A stretch of 20,943 nt of DNA from UBA4615 sp035628395 (GCA_035628395.1 DASPJX010000197.1:1-20943); one strand, 5' to 3'. Positions 1 through 7,542 are shown, numbered from the stretch's first letter. The notes: a model not told the origin generated them from the letters alone. A program made the numbers and translations.

Positions 1-497
1 TGCACCATCACTTCGCCTCGCTCGCCGACGACGACCTGCGGACACGGTTCGGCCGTCGGCCCGACGCCGAATGGCTGCGCCTGTACGTCGAGGGCATCGA
101 CTTCGCGCGCGATTCGGTACTCGGCGTGCGCGACGGGACGCGGCTCGTGGGCGTGACCCACGTCGCGCTCTTCGAGGGCGCCGCCGAGCTCGGCCTGTCG
201 GTCGTGCCCTCGCATCGGCGGCGCGGCATCGCGGCCGCGATGTTCGAGCGCGGCGTGCTGCACGCGCGCAACCGGGGCGTCGTCGAGCTGTTCATGCACT
301 GCTTGTCCGAGAACCAGGCGATGCGCCGGATCGCGCGCAACGCCGGCATGCGGATCCTGGTCGAGGGCGGCGACACCGACGCCTGGATCGAACTGCCGCC
401 GGCCACGCCGTTCACGCTCGGCCGCGAGCTGGTCGCGCACCAGCTGACGCTGGTCGACCTCGCGCTGCGCCCCTGGCAGGCGCTGCAGCCCGCCTAG
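1..497 (+). CDS. GNAT-family N-acetyltransferase, 5' end missing
   Basis: The open frame is already running at base 3 (first residues HHHFASLADDDL), so the true start lies outside the window. The visible 164 residues look like a Gcn5-related acetyltransferase. The region LGLSVVPSHRRRGIAAAMFE matches the core strand plus the R/Q-x-x-G-x-G/A acetyl-CoA pyrophosphate loop (RRRGIA), and a following helix carries LHARNRGV and then SENQAMRRIARNAGM, the usual last part of the acetyl-CoA fold. The N-terminal piece HHFASLADDDLRTRFGRRP resembles the opening of GNATs often found as extra domains or stand-alone proteins in proteobacteria. The acetyl acceptor cannot be told from sequence. A GTG at 126 could be mistaken for a start, but the conserved residues upstream of it argue against that. 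The gene is followed by a strong hairpin at 513-536. Confidence 0.8.
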   Translation, partial: HHHFASLADDDLRTRFGRRPDAEWLRLYVEGIDFARDSVLGVRDGTRLVGVTHVALFEGAAELGLSVVPSHRRRGIAAAMFERGVLHARNRGVVELFMHCLSENQAMRRIARNAGMRILVEGGDTDAWIELPPATPFTLGRELVAHQLTLVDLALRPWQALQPA

Positions 498-512
498 GGC
501 CGCCCGCGCGCC

Positions 513-536
513 CCGGCGGCGCCCGGGTGCCGCCGG
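513..536 (+). terminator. GC-rich hairpin after the GNAT gene
   Basis: CCGGCGGC (513-520) and GCCGCCGG (529-536) form a perfect 8-bp stem with an 8-base loop, 16 bases after the GNAT stop and upstream of the thioredoxin promoter. There is no T-tract, so termination by this hairpin alone is inferred from position and stability only. Confidence 0.4.
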
Positions 537-559
537 CGCGGTCGCGCCGCGCGCGGGCG

Positions 560-565
560 TACACT
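560..565 (+). promoter_or_regulatory. Putative -10 element of the thioredoxin-dioxygenase pair
   Basis: TACACT stands in an otherwise almost pure GC stretch, 29 bases before the ATG at 595. The same hexamer sits 41 bases before glgC. No convincing -35 is visible at the expected distance. A GGAG ribosome site (585-588) follows. Confidence 0.4.
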
Positions 566-594
566 GGCCCGATCCCTTCTCCACGGAGCCCGCC

Positions 595-966
595 ATGCCG
601 GTCGACGCCCTGTCCGCCGCCGAGTTCGACGCCACCGTCCGCGACCACGACATCGTCGTCATCGACTTCTGGGCACCGTGGTGCGGCCCGTGCAAGTCGT
701 TCGCGCCGGTGTTCGAGCAGGTCGCCGAGGAGAACCCCGACGTCCGGTTCCTGAAGGTCGACACCGACCAGGAAGGCGCGCTCGCCGGGCACTTCGGCAT
801 CCGCTCGATCCCGACGCTGATGATCTTCCGCGAGCAGGTGATCGTGTTCCAGCAGCCGGGCGCGCTGCCCAAGGGGGCGCTGGACGACGTGCTGCGTCAG
901 GTCCGCGAGCTCGACATGGTCGAGGTCAAGCGCGGCTCCCGGCCCCACGAGTCCGACGCGGCCTGA
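595..966 (+). CDS. Thioredoxin-fold protein with WCGPC active site
   Basis: A 123-residue cytoplasmic thioredoxin: no signal peptide or membrane segment. The redox motif WCGPC is at residues 29-33 after the standard strand VVIDFWAP, and the cis-proline is in SIPT (residues 71-74), so the fold and both catalytic cysteines (30 and 33) are intact. It should reduce protein disulfides using thioredoxin reductase, as is known for the family. It is slightly longer than classical TrxA (about 108 residues) because of a charged tail after residue 105 (RELDMVEVKRG...). The start is set by GGAG at 585-588. The Tat-signal dioxygenase begins 8 bases after the stop, so the two are probably co-transcribed; the functional reason for that pairing is not evident. 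It is distinct from the zinc-finger TrxC type because it has no N-terminal CxxC pairs. Confidence 0.9.
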   Translation: MPVDALSAAEFDATVRDHDIVVIDFWAPWCGPCKSFAPVFEQVAEENPDVRFLKVDTDQEGALAGHFGIRSIPTLMIFREQVIVFQQPGALPKGALDDVLRQVRELDMVEVKRGSRPHESDAA

Positions 967-974
967 GGTCCGGG

Positions 975-1631
975 ATGGCCGACCGCGGAACCCGCAGCGC
1001 CGCGTTCGTCGCGCGCCGGCGGCTGCTGGCGGCGGCCGGCGCGCCGCTCGGGCTCGCGGTGCCCGCCGCCGCGCAGCCCGCGCGCGGTGACGCCCGCGCG
1101 CCCACGCCCGCCCAGACGCGCGGCCCCTTCTATCCGCCGGATCCGCCGCGCGACGCCGGGGCCGACCTCGTGATCGAGCGCGGCGGCGCGCGCGCGCTCG
1201 GCGAGCTCGCGGTGCTCTCCGGCCGGGTGCTCGACACCGCGGGCCGCCCGCTCGCCGGCACGGTCGTCGAGCTGTGGCAGTGCAACGCGAACGGCCGCTA
1301 CCACCATCCGCGCGACGACGGACCGGGCGCGGTCGACCCGCTGTTCCGCGGCTTCGGCCGCACGACGGCCGCCGCCGACGGCGGCTTCCGGTTCCGCACG
1401 ATCCGTCCGGTCGCCTACCCCGGGCGCACGCCGCACCTGCACGTGCAGTTCGTCGCGCCCGGCGGCGCACGGCTGGTCACGCAGGTCTACGTGCGGGGCG
1501 AGCCGGGCAACGCCCGCGACGGGCTGCTGTCGTGGCTGTCGCCCGACGAGCGCGAGCGGCTGATGTCCACCTTCGAGCGCGACGCCGCCGGCGTCTGGCA
1601 GGCGTCGTTCGAGGCCGTGCTCGCGGCCTGA
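975..1631 (+). CDS. Tat-exported intradiol ring-cleavage dioxygenase
   Basis: A 218-residue protein of the catechol/protocatechuate intradiol dioxygenase fold. These enzymes use Fe(III) and O2 to split an aromatic diol between the hydroxyls. Visible signature: VELWQCNANGRYHH (residues 98-111) and the segment AYPGRTPHLHVQF. The four expected Fe(III) ligands are Tyr109, Tyr148, His154 and His156. The short Tyr-to-His spacing is typical of the small single-domain members rather than of PcaG/PcaH. The N-terminus has a twin-arginine signal, RRRLLAAAG (17-22 onward), a hydrophobic stretch and a likely AxA-type cleavage near residues 31-34 (AAAQ), so the folded iron enzyme is probably exported to the periplasm. 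The start at 975 is supported by GAGG (965-968), which overlaps the thioredoxin stop. The substrate is unknown; no other aromatic-degradation gene is adjacent. Confidence 0.85.
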   Translation: MADRGTRSAAFVARRRLLAAAGAPLGLAVPAAAQPARGDARAPTPAQTRGPFYPPDPPRDAGADLVIERGGARALGELAVLSGRVLDTAGRPLAGTVVELWQCNANGRYHHPRDDGPGAVDPLFRGFGRTTAAADGGFRFRTIRPVAYPGRTPHLHVQFVAPGGARLVTQVYVRGEPGNARDGLLSWLSPDERERLMSTFERDAAGVWQASFEAVLAA

Positions 1632-1729
1632 GCGCGCCCGGCGCGCACGCTCCCGCCGGGCGTCGGGCCCGGGAACGCGCGGCCCGCGGCGTCGCGACCG
1701 CCCGGTCGTCCGGCGCGAGCGCGGCCGCC

Positions 1730-1755
1730 CCGTCCGGCTCGAGCCCGCCGGACGG
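1730..1755. terminator. Hairpin between convergent dioxygenase and terC-like genes
   Basis: A perfect 9-bp stem, CCGTCCGGC (1730-1738) with GCCGGACGG (1747-1755), and an 8-base loop. Its place between two converging genes suggests a bidirectional terminator, although there are no T-tracts. Confidence 0.4.
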
Positions 1756-1762
1756 CCCGAGC

Positions 1763-1782
1763 GCGGACGGGCGGGCGTCCGC
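1763..1782. terminator. Second hairpin in the same convergent gap
   Basis: GCGGACG (1763-1769) pairs with CGTCCGC (1776-1782), 7 bp with a 6-base loop. It starts 7 bases after the first hairpin. The two share the GGACG/CGTCC core and may form one tandem terminator, closer to the 3' end of the minus-strand gene. Confidence 0.35.
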
Positions 1783-1824
1783 CCGCGGCACGTCGCGACC
1801 GGCGTGCCCGAACGGCCCGGCCGC

Positions 1825-2685
1825 TCAGCGCGGCCGCCCCGGCTCGGCGCGCGGGCTCGCGGCGGGCTCGCCGGCCACGCTGCTCGCCGCGCCCGCGGCG
1901 AGCGTCGCGCCGGCGCCGGTGGACGGCTGGCGGTCGGCGTCGGCCGGCGCGTAGGGCTCGCGGAACTTGACCGGGTCGGCGCGCCGCTTGCGCAGCCGGA
2001 TGTTGAGCACCTCGACCATCACCGAGAACGCCATCGCGAAGTAGATGTAGCCCTTCGGCACGTGGACGTCGAAGCCGTCGACGATCAGCACCACGCCGAC
2101 GACCATCAGGAACGACAGCGCGAGCATCTTGAGCGTCGGATGGTTCGAGACGACCTGGCCGATCGAGCGCGCGAACAGCATCATCAGCCCGACCGAGATC
2201 ACCACCGCCGCGACCATCACCGCGATCTCGTCGACCATGCCGACCGCGGTGATGATCGAGTCGAGCGAGAACACCAGGTCGATCACGATGATCTGGCCGA
2301 TGATCGCCGCGAAGCTCGCCACCGCGGCCGCCTTCGTGCCGCCCTCCTCGCCCTCGAGCAGCTGGTGGATCTCGTGGGTGCTCTTCCAGACGAGGAAGAG
2401 GCCGCCGGCGATCAGGATCAGGTCGCGTCCCGAGACCTCCTGGCCGAGCACCTCGAACAGCGGGGCCGTGAGGCCGACCAGCCACGACAGCGCGAGCAGC
2501 AGCCCGATCCGCATGAACATCGCGAGGAACAGGCCGATCCGCCGCGCCAGCTCGCGCTTCTGCTGCGGCAGCCGATCGACCAGGATCGAGATGAAGATGA
2601 TGTTGTCGATCCCCAGGACCAGCTCCAGCGCCGTCAGCGTGACCAGCGCGATCCAGGCCTCGGGGGAGGCGAGCAGCTCCAGCAT
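1825..2685 (-). CDS. TerC-family integral membrane protein
   Basis: A 286-residue membrane protein of the TerC/YgdQ family, with about seven hydrophobic segments from residue 12 to about 227. Family signatures are present: ELVLGIDNIIFI (21-32), the internally repeated equivalent DLVFSLDSI (136-144) with acidic residues inside the membrane segments, and GYIYFAMAFSVMVE (212 onward). Members are linked to metal-ion (manganese) export or protection of exported metalloproteins, and to tellurite resistance; which applies here cannot be said. The tail after residue 228 begins RLRKRR and then becomes a roughly 50-residue Ala/Pro/Gly-rich stretch that is probably disordered and cytoplasmic. The start at 2685 is preferred over a longer in-frame opening because it gives MLELLASPEAW, the usual family N-terminus, with GGAGGA just upstream. 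No other ter genes are nearby. Confidence 0.9.
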   Translation of the reverse strand: MLELLASPEAWIALVTLTALELVLGIDNIIFISILVDRLPQQKRELARRIGLFLAMFMRIGLLLALSWLVGLTAPLFEVLGQEVSGRDLILIAGGLFLVWKSTHEIHQLLEGEEGGTKAAAVASFAAIIGQIIVIDLVFSLDSIITAVGMVDEIAVMVAAVVISVGLMMLFARSIGQVVSNHPTLKMLALSFLMVVGVVLIVDGFDVHVPKGYIYFAMAFSVMVEVLNIRLRKRRADPVKFREPYAPADADRQPSTGAGATLAAGAASSVAGEPAASPRAEPGRPR

Positions 2686-2803
2686 CGGTGTCCTCCACGG
2701 CCGCGCCGCGCGGCCTCGCCGCAGCGCGTGCAATTGCCGCGCCCGGGCGGCGCCCGCGTGTCGAGGCGGCCGGTCGTCCGCCACCGGCCCTCGCGGATTT
2801 CCG

Positions 2804-2809
2804 TACACT
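2804..2809 (+). promoter_or_regulatory. Putative -10 element of the glgCA operon
   Basis: TACACT occurs 41 bases before the glgC ATG, directly after a short AT-containing patch (GGATTTCC) in GC-rich surroundings. No clear -35 is seen. The ribosome site is GGGAG about 10 bases before the ATG. Confidence 0.45.
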
Positions 2810-2850
2810 CGGTCGCTCGCCCGTCCAACGACCGACCGGGAGCCTCACAG

Positions 2851-4113
2851 ATGAACGACAACGCGCTCGCGCGACTGCAGCTGCCCCGCCGGGTGCTCGC
2901 GCTGGTGCTCGCAGGCGGCCGCGGCAGCCGGCTGCAGCAGCTGACCGACATCCGCGCCAAGCCGGCGGTGTACTTCGGCGGCAAGTTCCGCATCATCGAC
3001 TTCGCGATGTCGAACTGCCTGAACTCCGGCATCCGCCGGATGGCCGTGCTCACCCAGTACAAGTCGCACAGCCTGCTGCGCCACATCCAGCGCGGCTGGA
3101 GCTTCCTGCGCGGCGAGATGAACGAGTTCGTCGACCTGCTGCCCGCGCAGCAGCGGCTCGACGAGGCGACCTGGTACCGCGGCACCGCCGACGCGGTCTA
3201 CCAGAACCTCGAGATCATCCGGCACCACCGGCCCGACCACATCCTCGTGCTCGCCGGCGACCACGTGTACAAGCAGGACTACGCGCGGATGCTGATCGAC
3301 CACGTCGAGAGCGGCGCGCCCTGCTCGGTCGGCTGCATCGAGGTGCCGGTGCCCGAGGCGACCGCCTTCGGCGTGATGCACGTCGACGAGCGCAACCGGA
3401 TCCTCGCGTTCGCCGAGAAGCCCGCGCAGCCCGAGCCGATGCCGGGGCGCCCGGACGTCGCGCTCGCGAGCATGGGCATCTACCTGTTCGACGCCGAGTT
3501 CCTCTACGACGAGCTGCCGAAGCACATGACCGGCGACGCGACGCAGCACGACTTCGGCCGCGACGTGATCCCGGCCCTGGTCTCCGGCGGCCGCGCGGTC
3601 GCGCATCCGTTCTCGCGCAGCTGCGTGGGCACCGGCGAGGGCAAGGAGGCGTACTGGCGCGACGTCGGCACGCTCGACGCGTACTGGGAGGCGAACATCG
3701 ACCTCACCGCCACCGACCCGCAGCTCGACCTGTACGACCGCGACTGGCCGATCTGGACCTACCAGGAGCAGCTGCCGCCGGCGAAGTTCGTGCACGACGC
3801 CGGCGAGCGGCGCGGCACCGCCATCGAGTCGATGGTCTCGGGCGGCTGCATCGTCTCGGGCGAGCTGCAGCGCTCGCTGCTGTTCTCGAGCTGTCGCGTC
3901 CATTCGTACGCGAAGGTCGCGCGATCGGTGCTGCTGCCGGAGGTCCAGGTCGGTCGCGGCGCGCGGCTGTCCAACTGCATCGTCGACCGCGGCTGCACGA
4001 TCCCCGACGGGCTGGTGATCGGCGAGGATCCGCAGGCCGACGCCGCGCGCTTCAACCGCACCGAGCGCGGCGTGGTGCTCGTCACCCGCGACATGCTGTC
4101 CCGGCTCGGATGA
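2851..4113 (+). CDS. glgC: Glucose-1-phosphate adenylyltransferase (ADP-glucose pyrophosphorylase)
   Basis: A 420-residue protein of normal GlgC length. It makes ADP-glucose and pyrophosphate from glucose-1-phosphate and ATP, the committed step of bacterial glycogen synthesis, in the cytoplasm. Visible motifs in order: nucleotide loop LAGGRGSRL (20-28), the allosteric/active-site segment KPAVYFGGKFRIIDF (37-51), WYRGTADAVYQN (108-119), LAGDHVYKQDY (134-144) and FAEKP (187-191). The C-terminal part shows the left-handed beta-helix pattern of repeated hexapeptides (SGGCIVSGE, SCRVHSYAKV, SNCIVDRGCTIPDG). GlgC enzymes are usually controlled by glycolytic intermediates binding near the N-terminal segment; this is family knowledge. 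The ATG at 2851 has GGGAG upstream. The stop overlaps the glgA start (ATGA), so translation is probably coupled. Confidence 0.97.
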   Translation: MNDNALARLQLPRRVLALVLAGGRGSRLQQLTDIRAKPAVYFGGKFRIIDFAMSNCLNSGIRRMAVLTQYKSHSLLRHIQRGWSFLRGEMNEFVDLLPAQQRLDEATWYRGTADAVYQNLEIIRHHRPDHILVLAGDHVYKQDYARMLIDHVESGAPCSVGCIEVPVPEATAFGVMHVDERNRILAFAEKPAQPEPMPGRPDVALASMGIYLFDAEFLYDELPKHMTGDATQHDFGRDVIPALVSGGRAVAHPFSRSCVGTGEGKEAYWRDVGTLDAYWEANIDLTATDPQLDLYDRDWPIWTYQEQLPPAKFVHDAGERRGTAIESMVSGGCIVSGELQRSLLFSSCRVHSYAKVARSVLLPEVQVGRGARLSNCIVDRGCTIPDGLVIGEDPQADAARFNRTERGVVLVTRDMLSRLG

Positions 4114-5606
4114 GCGCCGCGCCGGCGAGCGGCGCGCCGATCGCCGTCCTGCACGCGGCCGCCGAGTGGTTCCCGCTGGTGAAGACCGGCGGGCTCGCCG
4201 ACGTGGTCGCGGCGCTGCCGGCCGCGCAGCGCGCCGCCGGGCTCGACGCGCGGCTGCTGCTGCCGGCGTTCCCGGCGCTGCGCGACGCGCTGCGCGAGGC
4301 GCGCACCGTGGCGCGGCTCGGCCCGGCCTTCGGCGCGGCGCGCGTCGAGCTGCGGCTCGGCGCGCTGCCCGGCACCGACGTGCCCGCGTACCTGATCGAC
4401 GCGCCCTGGCTGTACGACCGGCCCGGCAATCCCTACCTCGCGCCCGACGGGCGCGAGTGGCCGGACAGCGCGCGGCGGTTCGCGCTGCTGTCGTGGGTCG
4501 CCGCGCAGCTCGCCGAGGGCGGGCTCGATCCCGACTGGGCGCCGCGGATCGTGCACGCGCACGACTGGCACGCGGCGCTCGCGACCGCGCAGCTCGCCGC
4601 CCACGGCGCGCACGGCACCGCCGTCGCGCGCGCGCGCTGCGTGCTCACCGTGCACAACCTCGCGTACCAGGGACGCTTCGCGCTCGAGCGCTTCGACGAG
4701 CTGGGGCTGCCGGCGTGGATGTCCGGCCCGGCCGGCGTCGAGTTCCACGGCGAGCTGCGGCTCCTGAAGGGCGGGCTGATGTTCGCCGACCGGATCACGA
4801 CGGTGAGCCCGACCTACGCGCGCGAGATCCTCGGCGCGGCCGAGGGCCACGAGCTCCACGAGGTGCTCGCGCATCGGGCCGACCGTCTGTCGGGCATCGT
4901 CAACGGCATCGACGAGGCGGTCTGGAACCCGGCGACCGATCCCGCGCTCGCGGCGCGCTACGACGCGTCCGACCTCGCGGGCAAGGCCGCGTGCCGGCGC
5001 GCCCTGCGCAGCGAGTTCGGGCTCGCCGACGCGGCCGGCCCGGTGATCGGCGTGGTGAGCCGCCTCACGCCGCAGAAGGGCCTCGACCTGCTGCTGTCGG
5101 CGCTGCCCGGCTGGCTGGCGGCCGGCGGGCAGGTGGTGCTGCTCGGCTCGGGCGACGCCGCGCTCGAGCGCGCGTGGCGCGCGGCGGCCGAGGCGTCGCC
5201 CGATCGCGTCGGCGTGCGCCTCGGCTACGACGAGGCGCTCGCCCACCGGATCGTCGCCGGCGCCGACCTGATCGGCGTGCCGTCGCGCTTCGAGCCCTGC
5301 GGGCTCACGCAGCTGTACGGGCTGCGCTACGGCACGCTGCCGCTCGTGCACCGGGTCGGCGGCCTCGCCGACACGGTCGTCGACGCCGACGAGGCCGCGC
5401 TGCGCGAGGACCGCGCCACCGGCTTCGCGTTCGACGGCGCGACGCCGGAGGCGCTCGGCTACGCGATGCGGCGCGCGCTCGACGGCTGGCGCCATCCGCA
5501 GGCCTGGCAGCGGGTGATGCGCCGCGCGATGGCGCAGGACACGTCGTGGCGGGGACCGGCGGCGAGCTACGCCGCGCTCTACCGCTCGATGCTGACGGAC
5601 GGCTGA
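4110..5606 (+). CDS. glgA: Glycogen synthase (ADP-glucose type, GT5)
   Basis: A 498-residue family 5 glycosyltransferase that transfers glucose from ADP-glucose onto the non-reducing end of alpha-1,4-glucan. The ADP-glucose-binding motif KTGGLADV is at residues 25-32; the other expected marks are HAHDWH (149-154), TVHNLAYQG (180-188), NGIDEAVWNP (265-274), SRLTPQKG (317-324) and FEPCGLTQLYGLRYG (394-408), which holds the catalytic-site glutamate. Length and motif order are normal. The start ATG at 4110 overlaps the glgC stop by four bases, defining a tight glgCA operon. The branching enzyme (glgB), debranching enzyme and phosphorylase are not in this window, so they must lie elsewhere if the pathway is complete. 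The gene ends 16 bases from the stop of the opposing regulator gene. Confidence 0.97.
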   Translation: MSAAPASGAPIAVLHAAAEWFPLVKTGGLADVVAALPAAQRAAGLDARLLLPAFPALRDALREARTVARLGPAFGAARVELRLGALPGTDVPAYLIDAPWLYDRPGNPYLAPDGREWPDSARRFALLSWVAAQLAEGGLDPDWAPRIVHAHDWHAALATAQLAAHGAHGTAVARARCVLTVHNLAYQGRFALERFDELGLPAWMSGPAGVEFHGELRLLKGGLMFADRITTVSPTYAREILGAAEGHELHEVLAHRADRLSGIVNGIDEAVWNPATDPALAARYDASDLAGKAACRRALRSEFGLADAAGPVIGVVSRLTPQKGLDLLLSALPGWLAAGGQVVLLGSGDAALERAWRAAAEASPDRVGVRLGYDEALAHRIVAGADLIGVPSRFEPCGLTQLYGLRYGTLPLVHRVGGLADTVVDADEAALREDRATGFAFDGATPEALGYAMRRALDGWRHPQAWQRVMRRAMAQDTSWRGPAASYAALYRSMLTDG

Positions 5607-5622
5607 GGCCGGTCGGCCCGGT

Positions 5623-7434
5623 TCAGGCGCGCCGGGCGGTCGCGTCGTCCGCGAGCGCGCGGAACACGCGCGCCTCGCCCGGGATCTGGCCGTCGATCTC
5701 GGCGAGGCAGCGACGCACCTCGCGCGCCGCGTCGGCGTCGAAGCCGCGCGCGCGCATCCTCAGCAGGTGCACGTGCGCGGTGGCCATCAGCACCATCGGA
5801 TTCGAGGGCAGCCGGGCGCGGGCGCGCTCGACGTGCGCGAGCGCGTCGTCGAAGCGCGCGCGGTGCAGGCAGCGCAGCGCGAGCTCGATCTCGGCCGACA
5901 CCGGCGGCGCGCCGTCGTCGCCGGTCGCGGCGGGCGTCGCCGGGTCGGCGGTCGCGTCGCCGCGGTCGCCGCGGTCGCCGCGGTCGCCGCCGTCGCCGCG
6001 TCGGCCGTCGGCGCGCATGTACGTCCCGGGCGCGTCGCCCGCTTCCAGGCGCGCGACGGCGGGCGGCGCGTCGTCGGTCGCGTCGCGGACCGCGGCCGCC
6101 ACGAAGGCGTCGGGCTCGATGCCGGCGTCGACGAGCACGCGGCGCGCGAGCGCGCTCGGGCCGACGCCGTGCCGGCGCCGGCGGACCGTGCGCTGCACGA
6201 GCGCCTGGGCCTCGGCGTGCAGGCCCGCGCCGAACGCGCCGCGCGCCACGAGGAGCGCGACGCTCTCGGGCGCGGTCTCGCGCTCGACGAGCTCGAGCGC
6301 GCGGCGCGCCGCGACCTCGGCCTCGGCCGCGTCGCCCATCGCCGCGTGCGCCTGCGACTGCACCGACGCGACGAGCGCCTGCGCGGGCGGGTCGGCGGCG
6401 GCGTCCGACTGCGGGCCGGTCACCAGCCGCAGCGCCTTCTCGCTCGCGCCCTGCCCGACGAACACCTGTCCGAGCATGCCCACGTCGAGCGCGCTGCGGG
6501 TGAGCGAGGCGCTCGTCTTGCGCACCAGCTCGGCGTAGCACTTCTCGGCGAGGTCGAGCTCGCCGTGCGCGTACGCGATCTCGCCGAGCGTGCGCGTGCG
6601 GCGCGAGGTCGCGATCTGCTCGAGCGCGGCCTGCGCGACGGCGAGCGCCTTCGCGGTGCGTCCGGTCTCCTGCAGGATGTCGATCAGCAGGTCGTACGCG
6701 CCGCCGAAGAACGGATGCGCGCGGATCGTCGCGCGCAGCCGCTCGCAGGCCGCGTCGACGCGGCCCTCGGCGCGCTCGGCGTGGGCGAGCGCGAGCTCGG
6801 CCCAGGGCAGCCCGTCGCGCAGCTCGAGCGCCATCCCGCACAGCCTGCGCACCTCGCCCCAGCGCCCGAGGTCGACGAGCGCCTGCGCCTGCCAGCGCAG
6901 CACCTCGAGCGAGCGGCCCTCGCCCCGGCGCGCGAGCCGCTGCGCCTGCTGCAGCACCGCCTCGGCGTCGCCGCGGTCGGCGGCCTCGTGCAGCGGCGCG
7001 AACGCGCGGCGCCGGCGCAGCGCCTGGTCGACGCGCGGCGTCAGCGTCGCGGCGGTCAGCGGCTTCAGCACGAAGGCGTCGGGCTGCCACTCGCGCGCGG
7101 CCGCCACCGCCGAGCGCTCGGCGTCCGAGCTCAGCAGCACGAAGGCCGACCACGGCGCGAGCAGCCGGCGCGTGCGGACGTACTCGAGCACCTGGCAGCC
7201 GTCCATCTGCGAGCGGAACCGCGTCTCGCACAGCACCAGCCCGAAGGTCTCGGCCTCCATCATCCGGATCGCGCGGATCGGGTCGTTCGCCTGCTGGACG
7301 AGGCCGATGCCCATCGACTGCAGCAGGTCCCGGATCGCCTGGCGCGCCGCCGCGTTCTCGTCGACCACGAGCGCGCGGATGCGCGAGACGTCGGTCTCGG
7401 CGGCGATCGGCATGCGGGCGGCGACGGCGCTCAT
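5623..7434 (-). CDS. Receiver-TPR response-regulator-like protein with altered phosphoacceptor
   Basis: A 603-residue cytoplasmic protein. Residues about 20-135 form a CheY-like receiver: acidic pair Asp25-Glu26 (ALVVDENAAAR), strand 3 GLVLCE with Glu70 where the phosphorylatable Asp is expected, Ser102/103 in LLSSD, and the conserved lysine in FVLKP (Lys124). Residues about 140-420 and 510-590 are helical Ala/Leu/Glu-rich TPR-like repeats (for example LGEIAYAHGELDLAEKCYAEL and a segment around LRCLHRARFDDALAHVERAR). Between them is a low-complexity linker with a GDRGDRGDRGD run coded by a 9-bp tandem repeat. There is no DNA-binding, cyclase or other output domain, so it probably works by protein contacts. 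Known receiver-TPR proteins of gammaproteobacteria have a normal Asp at this place, so this may be a phosphorylation-independent form. Start: 7434 or the in-frame ATG at 7413; neither has a strong ribosome site. Confidence 0.8.
   Translation of the reverse strand: MSAVAARMPIAAETDVSRIRALVVDENAAARQAIRDLLQSMGIGLVQQANDPIRAIRMMEAETFGLVLCETRFRSQMDGCQVLEYVRTRRLLAPWSAFVLLSSDAERSAVAAAREWQPDAFVLKPLTAATLTPRVDQALRRRRAFAPLHEAADRGDAEAVLQQAQRLARRGEGRSLEVLRWQAQALVDLGRWGEVRRLCGMALELRDGLPWAELALAHAERAEGRVDAACERLRATIRAHPFFGGAYDLLIDILQETGRTAKALAVAQAALEQIATSRRTRTLGEIAYAHGELDLAEKCYAELVRKTSASLTRSALDVGMLGQVFVGQGASEKALRLVTGPQSDAAADPPAQALVASVQSQAHAAMGDAAEAEVAARRALELVERETAPESVALLVARGAFGAGLHAEAQALVQRTVRRRRHGVGPSALARRVLVDAGIEPDAFVAAAVRDATDDAPPAVARLEAGDAPGTYMRADGRRGDGGDRGDRGDRGDATADPATPAATGDDGAPPVSAEIELALRCLHRARFDDALAHVERARARLPSNPMVLMATAHVHLLRMRARGFDADAAREVRRCLAEIDGQIPGEARVFRALADDATARRA
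5956..6000. repeat. 9-bp minisatellite, five units, inside the receiver-TPR gene
   Basis: Five consecutive units of GTCGCCGCG run from 5956 to 6000; the fourth differs by one base (GTCGCCGCC). On the coding (minus) strand each unit is read as Arg-Gly-Asp or a close variant, giving the GDRGDRGDRGD stretch in the linker. The unit is a multiple of three, so copy-number change would lengthen or shorten the linker without a frameshift. Confidence 0.9.
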
Positions 7435-7542
7435 GCCGGCAGGATCGGCACCGCCGCGCGGACGCGCTGCGCGGCCGGTGCGAACGGGCAGGCGCGGCGG
7501 ACGGGCGGCCCCGCGGCGAGGCGCCCCGCGCGCGCTCGGCGA

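Noticed and set aside
678..1470. Long frames overlapping the thioredoxin and dioxygenase genes on both strands
   Set aside because: They are Arg/Ala/Pro-rich without any recognisable motif and overlap genes with intact active sites; typical shadows in very GC-rich DNA.
1825..2685. Tellurite-resistance operon
   Set aside because: Only a TerC-family gene is present, with no terA, terB, terD, terE or terZ near it, and TerC proteins are common outside tellurite operons.
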